64,000 nt of DNA from Tritrichomonas musculus (Eukaryota; Parabasalia; Tritrichomonadida; Tritrichomonadidae), in NCBI GenBank assembly GCA_039105265.1, contig JAPFFF010000003.1, positions 2,046,001 through 2,110,000 on the forward strand. The letters are read 5' to 3'. Made by a program: the position numbers and the translations under genes. The notes below the pieces were generated by a model. The model searched no databases and was not told the origin of the DNA. It saw only the letters and a program-made list of their open reading frames with translations. This document shows positions 1-10,400 of the stretch, one piece after another; positions within the stretch are counted from its first letter, which is position 1, and every line of letters begins with the position of its first letter.

Positions 1-2058
1 ATCGTATTGATCTTTACACATTGGCAAAAGTGCAACAATTGCATCAAATGTTGATTGGTCATCAACCTTCTCAGCTACATCAAGAAGTGATTGGCTGATT
101 GCTGATTTAAATTCTTGTAAATCTTCTTCTGGAAAACGAGTCAAAAATTGAATAATATGATGATTTGTGAGACATGAATTAGCTGTCATAAAAATGACAA
201 GGTCATCTAAAAATTGTTTCAGTTCAGGAAGAAGCTCGTTTGGCACTTTGAGACCAAATCTAACAGCTGCTGAAATCATTGGACCACGTTGCTCTGATAC
301 GCATTCTTTGAACATCCGAAGTCCACCTTTCTCAAAGAAAGGTGGGAATTCATTTTCATCAAGGAGAACAGAAGCTAAAAGAAGAACAGTGTCTATGTTT
401 GTTTGGGCATCGGTTAGATGATCAATTATCTTAACTGCTCGAAGCTTCTCTCGGATTTTATCATCGATTTTGGAGACTATAAAATGAGAAACACTTGAAA
501 AATGCTCGTTATCATTGTCTTTAAGGACTGGAAGGGCATATTCAAGATCAAGTGGAGGGCATCGTCGAGTTGCTTTAACCTTTTGAAAATCTATTTTATC
601 GCTGTTTGGAAAGAAAACTTCTCCTGATTCGAAAAGACTTACAATTTCAGTAAAATCAGGTCGATCGTTGGGGTTCTTTGACCAACACCGACTTATCATT
701 TTTTTAAGACCTTCTGGAGCGTTGTTGGGTAATTGAAGACGCCAATTACGCGTAACAACATGCTCATAAATTGCCATATGAGACATGTCAGCATATGGAA
801 CCTTCCTTGTCAACATCTCCCACAATACAACACCATAGCTGAAAGAATCAACTTTCGGCCCGTATCTCGTATGTGACAAAACTTCTGGTGCAGTATAATG
901 AGGAGTGCCAACACCACCACAAAGTTCTTGATTATCTTTCATCATTCCTGATAAACCAAAGTCTGCAACACAACCATCTCCTTCTTCATCAAGCAAAATA
1001 TTTAGAGTCTTTAAATCACGATGGACAATGTTCATTGAATGAAGATGCTCCATTCCAACTGCAACTTCATAAGCAATAACAGTTAAACGAGTTGAAGTTA
1101 ATTGTGGAAATTGCTTGTTGTAACGATGAAGCCGATCAAAAAGGGATTTTCCTGGACAAAATCTGGTTATAATGCGATAAGGCTCCGTAATGTGAGCTCC
1201 GACAAGTTCAAGAACAAATTGATGCCGGACAGAGGCCATAGTTTCGACTTCGGCATAAAGAGAGGCCCATGAACCTAGTGTTAAACGATCAGGCCGAAGC
1301 TCTTTAACAGCTACAACTTCGGCCGTAGATAAACGGGTAGCCTTATAAACAGTTCCGAAACCACCAGCGCCAATCTGACCTTGTAAGTTTAAATCGTCAT
1401 TTTCGATGTTAATGGCTTTAAATTGGGATAATAGTTGCTCAACTCGTTTTTGAATTTGGACAACAGGAATATTGTCACACGATGGTCGACGTGCATTAGA
1501 TGCGGCCTTACGGCTATTTGATTCAGCAGGAAGAAGTTTTTTAATTTCGCGCAATTTTGTTTCGATTTGTTGTTGAACACCAACGGCATCAGACGTATTC
1601 ATTTGTGCCATTAAATTTTGTACTGAATCACGTAAAGATGTCAAATCTGCAATCTTGTTCACTTTATCTTGCTGTTCGTCATACTTAATTGCTTCGGCGG
1701 GATCAAGATCGAGGGTAGGAGCAATATTGATTAAACTCTTTCGAAATCCTGATATATATTCATGTACATATGTAGCTGGCCAATTAAGAGCGGGCTGAAT
1801 CCATTTTGATTCTGACAAATGCGGAAGGACATTGCCATATGATTCAAAAAGATCTTGAACTTGTCGAAGGGCTTGAATTTGATTATCAGTTCTCATTTCT
1901 TGAGCACGAGGTTTTAATGCTAATAAAAATGAATGAATATGCTGTGCTAGATATGCAACTGAGGCTCGAAAAATATATGCTTTTCTTGCAAGAGATATAA
2001 GATCATTTCCTTTGGCTATCAGAGCATTTACTATCGTCTGTGGAGTTAGTTCGGTCAT
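1..2058 (-). CDS. TKL-type protein kinase with C-terminal helical region (3' end outside window)
   Basis: An open frame runs from the ATG at 2058 to the window edge without a stop, giving about 686 visible residues. The first 220 residues are helical. A kinase domain follows: glycine loop GAGGFG at about 227-235, VAVK lysine near 252, HRDLKTLN near 345 (the catalytic loop form common in TKL kinases), DFG as VADFGLSG near 364, then APEV and the DVWS-equivalent DSFSYG. All catalytic residues are present, so it should be an active Ser/Thr kinase. Downstream of the kinase the chain is helical and may form ARM/HEAT-like repeats; it is cut by the window. Large TKL families with this layout are typical of trichomonads. 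The substrate cannot be inferred. The kinase call is secure; the subfamily is inference. Confidence 0.9.
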   Translation of the reverse strand, partial: MTELTPQTIVNALIAKGNDLISLARKAYIFRASVAYLAQHIHSFLLALKPRAQEMRTDNQIQALRQVQDLFESYGNVLPHLSESKWIQPALNWPATYVHEYISGFRKSLINIAPTLDLDPAEAIKYDEQQDKVNKIADLTSLRDSVQNLMAQMNTSDAVGVQQQIETKLREIKKLLPAESNSRKAASNARRPSCDNIPVVQIQKRVEQLLSQFKAINIENDDLNLQGQIGAGGFGTVYKATRLSTAEVVAVKELRPDRLTLGSWASLYAEVETMASVRHQFVLELVGAHITEPYRIITRFCPGKSLFDRLHRYNKQFPQLTSTRLTVIAYEVAVGMEHLHSMNIVHRDLKTLNILLDEEGDGCVADFGLSGMMKDNQELCGGVGTPHYTAPEVLSHTRYGPKVDSFSYGVVLWEMLTRKVPYADMSHMAIYEHVVTRNWRLQLPNNAPEGLKKMISRCWSKNPNDRPDFTEIVSLFESGEVFFPNSDKIDFQKVKATRRCPPLDLEYALPVLKDNDNEHFSSVSHFIVSKIDDKIREKLRAVKIIDHLTDAQTNIDTVLLLASVLLDENEFPPFFEKGGLRMFKECVSEQRGPMISAAVRFGLKVPNELLPELKQFLDDLVIFMTANSCLTNHHIIQFLTRFPEEDLQEFKSAISQSLLDVAEKVDDQSTFDAIVALLPMCKDQYD

Positions 2059-2591
2059 TAATCTATAATATTAGAAAATTTATTTTATATTAAAAGCCAA
2101 TATTGGCCTTTGACTTGAATGAAAATTTTATATTGAATAGAATTTATTGAATAAGTATTTGAATACAAAAATGATCGTTTATTAAATACTTATTGCATTT
2201 TATTTATCCAGCACATCAATCAAGCCATAATTAACAGATTTATACTTGCAAAAAAAAGTAAATCTGATGCTTGAGCATGATTAATATCATATCAATGAAA
2301 TATAAATTTATGAAATTAAGACACCATTTCTTCAGCAACAAAAAGGCAAAATAATAAAATATGCAAAATAAGCTTCATATATTAAGAACAACTTGAACCT
2401 AAACTTTTTTAAGTTTCAGTTGTTATCAAGTTCTTTATTCAATTAAAGAAAAATTTAAATGAGAACATGAATCTTTTAAAAAAAATCACAAATACAAAAA
2501 TGTAAAACTAAAAAAAAAAAAAAAAAAGAAATAGGGACAATGAATTTAAAAAGAAATTTAATGAAAATTGTATTAAGTTGCAAACTTTTAT
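2059..2591. other. Non-coding spacer with A-run
   Basis: This spacer lies between the kinase start and the uS11 stop, both genes being on the minus strand, so it should carry the kinase promoter and the uS11 3' end. It contains an A run of about 18 near 2510-2527. No ORF, RNA gene or repeat was recognised. Confidence 0.6.
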
Positions 2592-3068
2592 TTAAAGACG
2601 ACGACCACGGCGACCACCCTTACGACGTGTTGAATCATGTGGGAGAGGAGTAACATCTTCAATACGTCCAATTTTAACACCAGAACGAGCAAGAGCACGA
2701 AGAGCGCTTTGTGCACCTTGTGCTGGAAGACGACGTTGCGAACCTCCTTTACCGCTGAATTTGATATGAAGTCCGTCGATACCAAGGTTCTTAAGACGAG
2801 CAGCAACTTGTTGTGCGGCAAGCATTGCTGCATATGGTGTAGCTTGATCACGAGCGGCTTTAACGACCATACCTCCTGTAACTTTGCAAAGTGTTTCTGC
2901 GCCTGAAAGATCGGTAACGTGGATGAAAGTATCATTCTTTGTTGCATAGATGTGAGCGACGCCGAGAACGATTTCATCTTTTCTCTTTTGTGGGCCAACA
3001 TAAACGTCGTCGGCCTTAGTTTTCTTTGTTGTTGCTGGAACTTTGGCTTCTGGTTGAGGCTGTGACAT
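2592..3068 (-). CDS. RPS14: Ribosomal protein uS11 (eukaryotic RPS14)
   Basis: This is a small-subunit ribosomal protein of the 40S platform that contacts 18S rRNA. The protein has 158 residues, close to the usual 150. It shows the family core [21 protein letters not shown], the [19 protein letters not shown] helix, the segment [15 protein letters not shown] and the basic tail ending [12 protein letters not shown] chose the ATG at 3066-3068 (MSQPQPEA). The frame stays open upstream, but those 11 codons have no ATG and a promoter-like CCTTTT sits within them. The N-terminal extension before VLGVAHIYA is lineage-variable. The function is certain. Confidence 0.97.
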   Translation of the reverse strand: MSQPQPEAKVPATTKKTKADDVYVGPQKRKDEIVLGVAHIYATKNDTFIHVTDLSGAETLCKVTGGMVVKAARDQATPYAAMLAAQQVAARLKNLGIDGLHIKFSGKGGSQRRLPAQGAQSALRALARSGVKIGRIEDVTPLPHDSTRRKGGRRGRRL

Positions 3069-3674
3069 TAGAAAAGGCCGACCATAACCGTCTTTCAACA
3101 AACGAACTTTTTCAGTAATTTTTTTTTTTTACTTTATTAATTTGAATTTTTTGAATGCAAAATTTTCATAAACTTTTTGAGAAAATATTTAGTCAAATAA
3201 ATAATCTTGAAAATCCTCTAAACAGAAAGATTAGAGAAAATCTTATATCAAGTCAATTACAAGCAGAAGGAACACTGAATTTAAGTGTTGAAGTTTTGGT
3301 AAAATTACGCCAACAAAATAATCATTGAAGCATCAACGGTTTTGTTATTATATTTGGTTCTCAAAATGAAGCATTCAAGATCAAATTGCACAATTTATTT
3401 TTTATACATATTTATTTGTAATGATGCATATACTTTTAAATTATTTGTCATTGAGATAATTCAAAATTTGATCACATTAAGCTGCGACTCAAACAAACAA
3501 ACACGCAAATAACTATTGATGCTAATTTGCTCAATTACAATGTTTTGTAAACATTTGTAAAACCCTTTTATAGAATAAATGCTTTTTTATAAACTACAGA
3601 ATGAATTGTAAAATTCTGAAATTTTTTTTATAGAATTTTTTTGATACATACAATTTCTATAGTTTAGTAAACCA
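3069..3674. other. Divergent intergenic region (uS11 / HEAT protein)
   Basis: Promoters for both flanking genes must lie in these 606 bp. Beyond the CCTTTT motif next to uS11 and a T run at 3118-3130, only AT-rich sequence is visible. Confidence 0.5.
3072..3077 (-). promoter_or_regulatory. Candidate M5-like core promoter motif (CCTTTT) of uS11
   Basis: On the minus strand the sequence reads CCTTTTCTAATG, with the motif ending three bases before the uS11 start codon. In Trichomonas vaginalis a CCTTTT element (M5) overlapping the transcription start has been described as a core promoter. The match and position are seen; the function here is inferred and would imply an extremely short 5' leader. 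Confidence 0.4.
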
Positions 3675-4985
3675 ATGGATTCACAAATTTCCAATGAAAT
3701 TACGAAAAATATTACAGAAATTCGTAACTTAGGCTCATCAAACATATCAGATCAGGAGAAACATAGCCAGATTTTAAAGTGGGTCAAAGACAATTATTAT
3801 GAAGTACGATTAGAACTTGCTGGAGTAATTCATCTATTTCCTGTTAAAGAAGCGGTCGAAAAACTTCTTAATGATCCCATTCCTAAAGTAAGAATTGCTT
3901 TAATTGAAAACTCACCTCAGATAAGAAAATCAATGGACTCAGATTTTATACTATCAGCACTTGAGAAAACATTAAACGATCCTATTCCTTCTGTTCGCAT
4001 TTCACTAGCAAAAGTAATTCGAAATCATTTATTTTTTACTTCAGAATCAGTTCCATCTCTCAACAAGCGCGTTCAATCAGATGAAACTCCACTGGAAGCA
4101 TTTGTTAGGATAAAAATTGACGAACCATTGCTTCATAAGGGTTTGTTAATTGATCCGTCCGACGACGTTCGAATAGCTGCAGCAGGAAATTATAGACATT
4201 TTGTTGTTTCTCTAGGCCTTGATTTTGTTTTTATTCGTTTATTGAATTCACTCCATTTGATTTTTACTGACTCACAATGGAGAGTTAGAACTATAGGTGC
4301 CGAACTTGTTTTTGGGCTAGCAATTCTTTCTCCTCCTGATTTCTTTGACCATTATCTTTATTCATTTTATGAGCGATTTTTAACAGATCCATGCCAAAAA
4401 GTTCGTGAATATGCTATCTCAGCCCTTCCAACCTTTGTAGAACACTTTTGCTCTCTTGATGGGACTTTAAATGGAGATGGCACATCAGCAAATAATGATT
4501 ATTCGCCTAATATTAATGATGAAACATATTCTGCTTCTGCTAGTGATAATAAAAATTCTTCAAATAAACAAAAAGGGATACCTTTTTATAATAATTATAA
4601 TAATGCTGATGATGAACATGAAGAAAGGCACCAAATGAAATGGCTCATGAAGAGCCTTATAGTTAAGCTTGAAAATACCTTGACCAAAGAAGATAATTTT
4701 ATTAATAAGCAAACATACCTTCTTTGCCTATCTGAAATAGCAGGTTATATTCCTATCCAATTTCTCAGGAATACTTTATTCCTTCCATTGATTCGGATAT
4801 TGAAAGATTCGACTCAAAGTGACAATGTTATTATATTAACACTAGATATTTTATATGATTTACGTGATTCAATTCATCCATTCCAAAAGAACAGGGAACT
4901 AAAACCAATTCTGGATCGATTCTTGAATTCCAGATCGACTGAAGTGATCAAAGAAAGAGCAATGCGTCTCTTGAATTCATTTTAA
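3675..4985 (+). CDS. HEAT-repeat protein, PP2A scaffold (PR65/A subunit)-like
   Basis: The 436-residue protein is made of HEAT-type helical repeats with the usual D-x-(I/V/C)-x-x-V-R turns: DPIPKVRIALIE, DPIPSVRISLAK, DPSDDVRIAAAG, DSQWRVRTIGAE and DPCQKVREYAIS. The last two, with the FFDHYLYSF segment between them, resemble the central repeats of the PP2A A subunit. An Asn/Ser-rich acidic insert (about 265-320) interrupts the array. PR65 has 15 repeats in about 590 residues, so this protein is shorter and divergent. A scaffold for a phosphatase is plausible, given a B56 subunit (24132-26135) and a PPP catalytic subunit (19220-20704) nearby, but another HEAT family such as PPP4R1 is possible. 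Confidence 0.65.
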   Translation: MDSQISNEITKNITEIRNLGSSNISDQEKHSQILKWVKDNYYEVRLELAGVIHLFPVKEAVEKLLNDPIPKVRIALIENSPQIRKSMDSDFILSALEKTLNDPIPSVRISLAKVIRNHLFFTSESVPSLNKRVQSDETPLEAFVRIKIDEPLLHKGLLIDPSDDVRIAAAGNYRHFVVSLGLDFVFIRLLNSLHLIFTDSQWRVRTIGAELVFGLAILSPPDFFDHYLYSFYERFLTDPCQKVREYAISALPTFVEHFCSLDGTLNGDGTSANNDYSPNINDETYSASASDNKNSSNKQKGIPFYNNYNNADDEHEERHQMKWLMKSLIVKLENTLTKEDNFINKQTYLLCLSEIAGYIPIQFLRNTLFLPLIRILKDSTQSDNVIILTLDILYDLRDSIHPFQKNRELKPILDRFLNSRSTEVIKERAMRLLNSF

Positions 4986-5109
4986 TACTAATTGTTTTTT
5001 ATTTTTGTTTCTCTTGCGTCTCCAAATAAACAAATTATGTTTGATAATATATTTTTTATTTAAGGCAAGTTACAATCTGAAATAATTCATGATGAAAATT
5101 TCATTTGGC

Positions 5110-5111
5110 TT

Positions 5112-5142
<31 letters not shown>
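5110..5142. repeat. T22A11 homopolymer hairpin
   Basis: A run of 22 T is followed directly by 11 A, so the transcript could fold back on itself. It lies 125 bp after the HEAT gene stop. It may serve as a 3'-end signal or simply be slippage-grown low complexity. Confidence 0.7.
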
Positions 5143-5254
5143 TTATGATAAACATGTTTAAATTTTAGTATTTTTATAATTGTCATAATTTGAACTGTCA
5201 TCACCACTTTTTGAATAAAATTAATTTGACAATTTACAAATTATCATTTTTAAA

Positions 5255-6103
5255 ATGATAACTAAAAGAAGTACACTACATTTACTGATCAAAGAATTTC
5301 GAAATCTTAAGTGCTTGGGCGCAAAAGAAACTCTTATCCGCTTAACTGAATTAAATGATAAGCAAACTACAAAAGATACCCATATATCAAGATCAGGAAG
5401 AAGATCCTTTATAAGTATTCCAACATTTACAGGGCAATACAATGGTATTATTTTATCACTACGTTACAGAACTCCAGATAAAAAAAAATATTTATTAGGC
5501 GAAATAATAATTCCATTTGATTTAATTCCTTTTAAGCAAAGCGTCAAATTTGTAATAACTATACCTCCACCAAACGCAAACTTAATACCCAAGGTTGAAT
5601 ATCCAGTTCTAACTTTTCTTATATTTGATCAACCGTTTTCCCCAGGAGATTCTATTGATTTAACACATACAAAACATCCTATTATGGAACCTGAATGTGT
5701 AGTTCATGATCAGCCCTTTGAAAATCCGCCAGTTCCTGTTGACCAATCAAAAAAGACTGATAAAAAAGCAAAAGACAATTTCACAAAAATAGCTATTTCC
5801 TATAAGAAAAATAAAGATGTATGGTTTGAAGACCGACATTTTAAAGCACTCCCTGATGTCAATATTGAAGATCCAAATTCAATAAATAAGAAGTTTGAAT
5901 CACTTTTTACATTCGAAAATGATATTGAAAGAATCAACACTGCTGATGATGCAGTAGTTTCAATTCAGTTAATGAAAGAGAATCAAATTGTTAATATTGA
6001 AGGTCTAATTACAAATGAAGTTCCAAATATACCAATAGGTCAAATGCCTGATTCGCATCTTTCAAAAAAATTAACTTATTACTTCGATTTCAATTATGCT
6101 TAA
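5255..6103 (+). CDS. Uncharacterised protein, possible N-terminal C2-like domain
   Basis: The 282-residue protein starts at an ATG 4 bp after a stop-rich stretch. The first 135 residues alternate short beta-strand-like segments, starting LHLLIKEFRNLKCLG and including LLGEIIIPFDLIPF and YPVLTFLIFDQPF. This arrangement (a strand with a polar loop, then L-G-x-x-x-I-P) recalls C2 domains. Clear calcium-binding aspartates are absent, so any membrane or lipid binding would be calcium independent. The rest is lysine-rich and acidic without recognised motifs. The coding call is firm; the domain call is a guess from pattern. Confidence 0.55.
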   Translation: MITKRSTLHLLIKEFRNLKCLGAKETLIRLTELNDKQTTKDTHISRSGRRSFISIPTFTGQYNGIILSLRYRTPDKKKYLLGEIIIPFDLIPFKQSVKFVITIPPPNANLIPKVEYPVLTFLIFDQPFSPGDSIDLTHTKHPIMEPECVVHDQPFENPPVPVDQSKKTDKKAKDNFTKIAISYKKNKDVWFEDRHFKALPDVNIEDPNSINKKFESLFTFENDIERINTADDAVVSIQLMKENQIVNIEGLITNEVPNIPIGQMPDSHLSKKLTYYFDFNYA

Positions 6104-6326
6104 TTAGAAATAGTACTTTTTTTATTAAATTTTCATATTTTTTGCTTAGAATTTTGGATTTATTTTTCCTACTTTTTTTCCCACTCTCAACAAATTAATC
6201 ATTTTAACATCTAAATCATTAATTGTGATCATATGATAAAAAGAAATGCGCAGGTTTTACTTATATCTACACTATTGAAAATTTAAATACATGGAAACTT
6301 TTTGATAAGGATTTAGAGGATAAAAA

Positions 6327-7016
6327 ATGGATACAACATCCTTGAATGTTGGCTGCGCTCTTATTTCTACGGCTCCAGTTTTTGCAGCACACTTAGCCTT
6401 GACCAAACAAGTTCGCTATATGCTTTTATCTTGGTTTTGCTCTTTTATTTCAACAGTTATTCTTGTTATTTGTTCACTCTCGTCATTATTCACAAAAAAT
6501 CCTTATTTTATTTTACTTTTTAGCGTTCCTCTCGACTGTTTAGGTAAAATACTTCTCAAGTTTTTTGGGTGCCGATTTAGTTTTCTTTCAAATCCAAAAG
6601 ATCGCTGCTATCTCGGAATGTCTTGTGGACTTGGATTTGCCCTCGCTCATGTTTTAACAATGTATTTGCCATTTGTTTTTGATCAACCATATTCAATAGA
6701 ATTTGACAATAAACATCCAGACTTTTTCCCAAATTGCCTTGATTTAGCACTTGTTAATCAAGCTATCAGTTGTTTTCATATTGCTATTGGCCTTATCATA
6801 TTTCGATTTTCTGGAGTTAATATATTTCTCATGTATTTTATCATTCTTATTCTTCAATTTGGAATTGGCGCAATGACTCAAATACCAATAATTTGGCTTA
6901 AACAGATCACAATTAATTTTATAAGCTATACCTTTTTAATCTTTGGAATTTATTCTTTTCGCTCAATGAAATATTCAATGATTCATGATGACAATATCAA
7001 AATGCAAGAGAGTTGA
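6327..7016 (+). CDS. APH-1-like gamma-secretase subunit (multi-pass membrane protein)
   Basis: The 229-residue protein is almost wholly hydrophobic, with about seven membrane segments, as expected for APH-1 (about 250-265 residues), which scaffolds presenilin and nicastrin in gamma-secretase. Family-like landmarks are the N-terminal GCALISTAPVFAAHL, the fourth-segment G97-x3-G101 motif (GMSCGLGFA) that packs the complex, and H151 in QAISCFHIAIG, matching the conserved His of segment 5. The second conserved His (segment 6, S-H-L-L in animals) appears replaced by Gln or Gly in LILQFGIGAMTQ. The long hydrophilic loop typical of animals is reduced. The membrane topology is clear; the family call rests on motif spacing. 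Confidence 0.7.
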   Translation: MDTTSLNVGCALISTAPVFAAHLALTKQVRYMLLSWFCSFISTVILVICSLSSLFTKNPYFILLFSVPLDCLGKILLKFFGCRFSFLSNPKDRCYLGMSCGLGFALAHVLTMYLPFVFDQPYSIEFDNKHPDFFPNCLDLALVNQAISCFHIAIGLIIFRFSGVNIFLMYFIILILQFGIGAMTQIPIIWLKQITINFISYTFLIFGIYSFRSMKYSMIHDDNIKMQES

Positions 7017-7457
7017 ATTAAATTCTTCTGTATATTTACCCTGATTCTAGCTTTAAAAATACATTTTAGAAGAATTGATTTGAAATAACCTTTTTTTTTT
7101 TTTTATTCCAAATGTAATAATAAAAATAAATTATCTATTTATTATATCTCATTTTTTCCTTTTTCCTTTTTCAGATTAATCTATGTATCTAGCTAACAGC
7201 TTTTTTTCATTTTCCATAATAAAAAAATTGAAAAGTTTATAGCAATTAACTTATCAAAATGTTAATATATAATTAGAAAAATCAATTTTTAAGAATATTT
7301 TTGATGCAAACAAAATTTTTATAAAGATAAAATTATTTTTTAAAAAATACCATCTTATTAAAAAGCGAAATATATTACAAAAAATTCATTCAATCTATTG
7401 TGTGTATTTTTTTGAAAGCTTTTTTTGAACTTTAAAAAGGAGACCGTTTATTAGAAA
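7017..7457. other. Non-coding spacer
   Basis: This AT-rich spacer separates two plus-strand genes and must hold the promoter of the 1577-residue gene. It has a T run near 7090. No ORF or structured element was recognised. Confidence 0.5.
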
Positions 7458-10400
7458 ATGGATAATCTTTTAGTTGACGAAAACTTTAAATTTTTAGATG
7501 ACACTCTTTCAGCATCAACTCAACCTCAATCAACCCAAATTGTTGCAATGATGACACGATTCAGAAAGAATCTTTGTTTTTCATGGATATCAAAAATTGT
7601 TACCACAAACAAATCTGAAATATGCCAGTGCATCGCGAGAATAATCCGAACAATTCTACAATTCACTATTCATTCTGATGCTACAGTTAGAGTTACTGCC
7701 TATAGTACTCTTGGAGCTATTTTAGTAACAATTACTCCATTTGCAGCATCTCTTTTTCCAAAATCATTCAAATATGCTATTGATGGTGTTGAAGTTACAC
7801 CAAAGCTTTCTATTGCAGTTATCAACATGTTTATGTATCTCACCCGCTTTGTTTCACCGGTTTTTCTTGAAAATTTTATTACAGAAGTTCCTGTTAGTTT
7901 TCATTTTAGTGTTGACGTTTCAGAATTTATTCAATACATTCCAATGTCTATTCCTTTAATGAAGAAAATTCCTTTAGAACTGCTTCAAAATATTTTGCGA
8001 TCATTAATTTGTAGTTGTGGAAGAAAACCAAATGCAGCATTTACTTCAACCATTGCTTCTCTTGTAAGGTTAAATCTTACGCCACAACTTAATGTTTTAC
8101 TAAATTATATCAAAGCTAACAATTTAGATGCAGCAGCAGTTTGGCTTGCTCCAGAACTTTTTGTAGATCGCTCAATATACGACCAAATAACTTCAGAAGA
8201 TCGAACAATGTTTTTAAATTATGCACTAAAAGAATTTAATCGAAGTCCATTAAATCTATGCCAATTTGAATTGGCGTGCAAGACATGCGCACTTTTCCTC
8301 AGATATTCAAAAGACGATATTAATGAGTATAATCGAATTCATCAATTAGTTAAAGACGCCTTAAGTCATAAAGAATATTCGCCAGTTTATAAAGTACGAA
8401 TGCTGTTTTTACCAACACCAATTGATCAATTGAACGATAACCAAAAAGATAACGATTCTTTACGAGGAGCTCGTTTGACCGCATTAGCTACGCACTTTGA
8501 GGATAACATTGAAACGTGTGATGCAGATCATATAGCCGAAATGTTTACCTCATATCAAAGTAGTGATAATGATTTATATTGTACATTTGTTGATTCATTT
8601 GCGCGATGCATCCCAGGAATGCTATCAAAATGTAAAAGTCAAAAACATATTGAGATTCTTGAATTCATTTTAAAGAAAAAGAACAAGAATTGGGTTCATG
8701 ATGTAGCTGTTGCAAATCTCATTGATCAAATTCCAGTTAGCTTATGCAACAATGCATTTCCAGCTTATACAGATCTTGCACTTGATCGTCTTTTAGAATT
8801 TGAATTATCATCAAATGACAAACTAGTGGAAGCATCATTAAAGTCACTCAAAAACTTTTCTTCTTATGAAAATATTGAAAATATGTTAATGAGGATAATG
8901 AAGAGTAATTGGCATACCGAACCTGATGTTGAAAGAAGGTTTATGCTTTTATCTGAACTTGCTCTTTTGTTTCCAAAAAATAAACTATTTTTATATTTCA
9001 TTCCATTTGCTTATGAATGCATGCTTATGTACGAGAATGTTTCAACATTATGCAACATTTATGCTTTTTTATCAAGAGTTGAATTTGATGAGAAAGCAAA
9101 AGTTGTTCCTCATGAGGTTGTCACTTTTACAATTTCATTTATAATCAAACGCTATGAATTATATACACGAAAAGAACTCGACAAGATTGGCAATTATAGT
9201 GTTCCAATTCCAGATCAATATTTTCTTGATACTCTTGATACAGACATTGTTACGAATCCGACAATTAATCATCAAGATGCATTAATTCATATGAAGAATG
9301 CTTATGCATTTCTTCTTGCTCATCAACCAAAAAATCCGGAAGATCTGAAAGCGCTCTTCACAATTTCAATGCATCTTGTTCCGATTTTTGACTCCTTCGC
9401 TTTGCAAGGTGCGGCACAACTTGTTGGTGACAATACAGAATATGATGAAATGATGTGGATACTTGCACAAGAAACGTTTAAATCTACATCAAGAGATGAA
9501 GTCGCTGCTTGCTGTTGTCAATATTTTGTTAAGCATAACCAAAAATTACCGCCTGTAATAAGAAAATCTGTATTAGATTATCTTGATGAAGAAAGCACAT
9601 TAAATCCAGAATTACTTTTCCTTTGTTTTGTCTTAACTGATCTAAATGATCATGAACAAGCAATTGAAAAACTTCCAAACCTTATCAAACGTCTTCCTCC
9701 AAAAGAAGCGACACTTTTGCTCTTCAAACTCACAAATGTCGTTGGTAGACTAAATACAGAACAATTCCCAGATGAATATGCAATTGCCTTACTTGAATAC
9801 GTTAATTATGGCGAAGAATATAGTGAAAGAGTGAGAAAATATATTAATACAGTGCCTTTTTCTGAATGGCCTCTAGAAGATGGCGAAATGATTAGATGCC
9901 TTCTTGCTTTTCTTGGACCAACAGCCCACATCAAAGTTCCTCTCTTTGAACGTTATAAGAACAAAAAACCACAGATACAAAATCAAATGGGAGCTCCGCA
10001 AACCACAGATGATTTAATTGATTTTGGATCGCCATCAACAAATAATAATAATAATCAAACTGACAATTTAATTGATTTTGAACCTCACAATGAAAGTAAT
10101 GATAGTAATAATAATCAAACTGACAATTTAATTGATATTGACCAAGGAACAAGTAATTCAAATCCAAATCCAAATAATAATAATAATGATTCTACTTCCT
10201 TTGACAACGAAGAAGAAGAATTGGATAAAATACACTGGAAATTTGTTATTCATCATATCAACTTGTTCGATAAAGAAGGTGTTATTAATTTCATTTCAAG
10301 CCATCTTGATACATTTGCAAAAATTGACATTTCGGAGATTTATCAATTACCTGACAAATATCGTAGGAAACCTTTTGAATTTGACTTACTTAAATTCAAG

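Noticed and set aside
2637..2906. Plus-strand ORF opposite uS11
   Set aside because: Shadow of a strongly conserved ribosomal protein gene.
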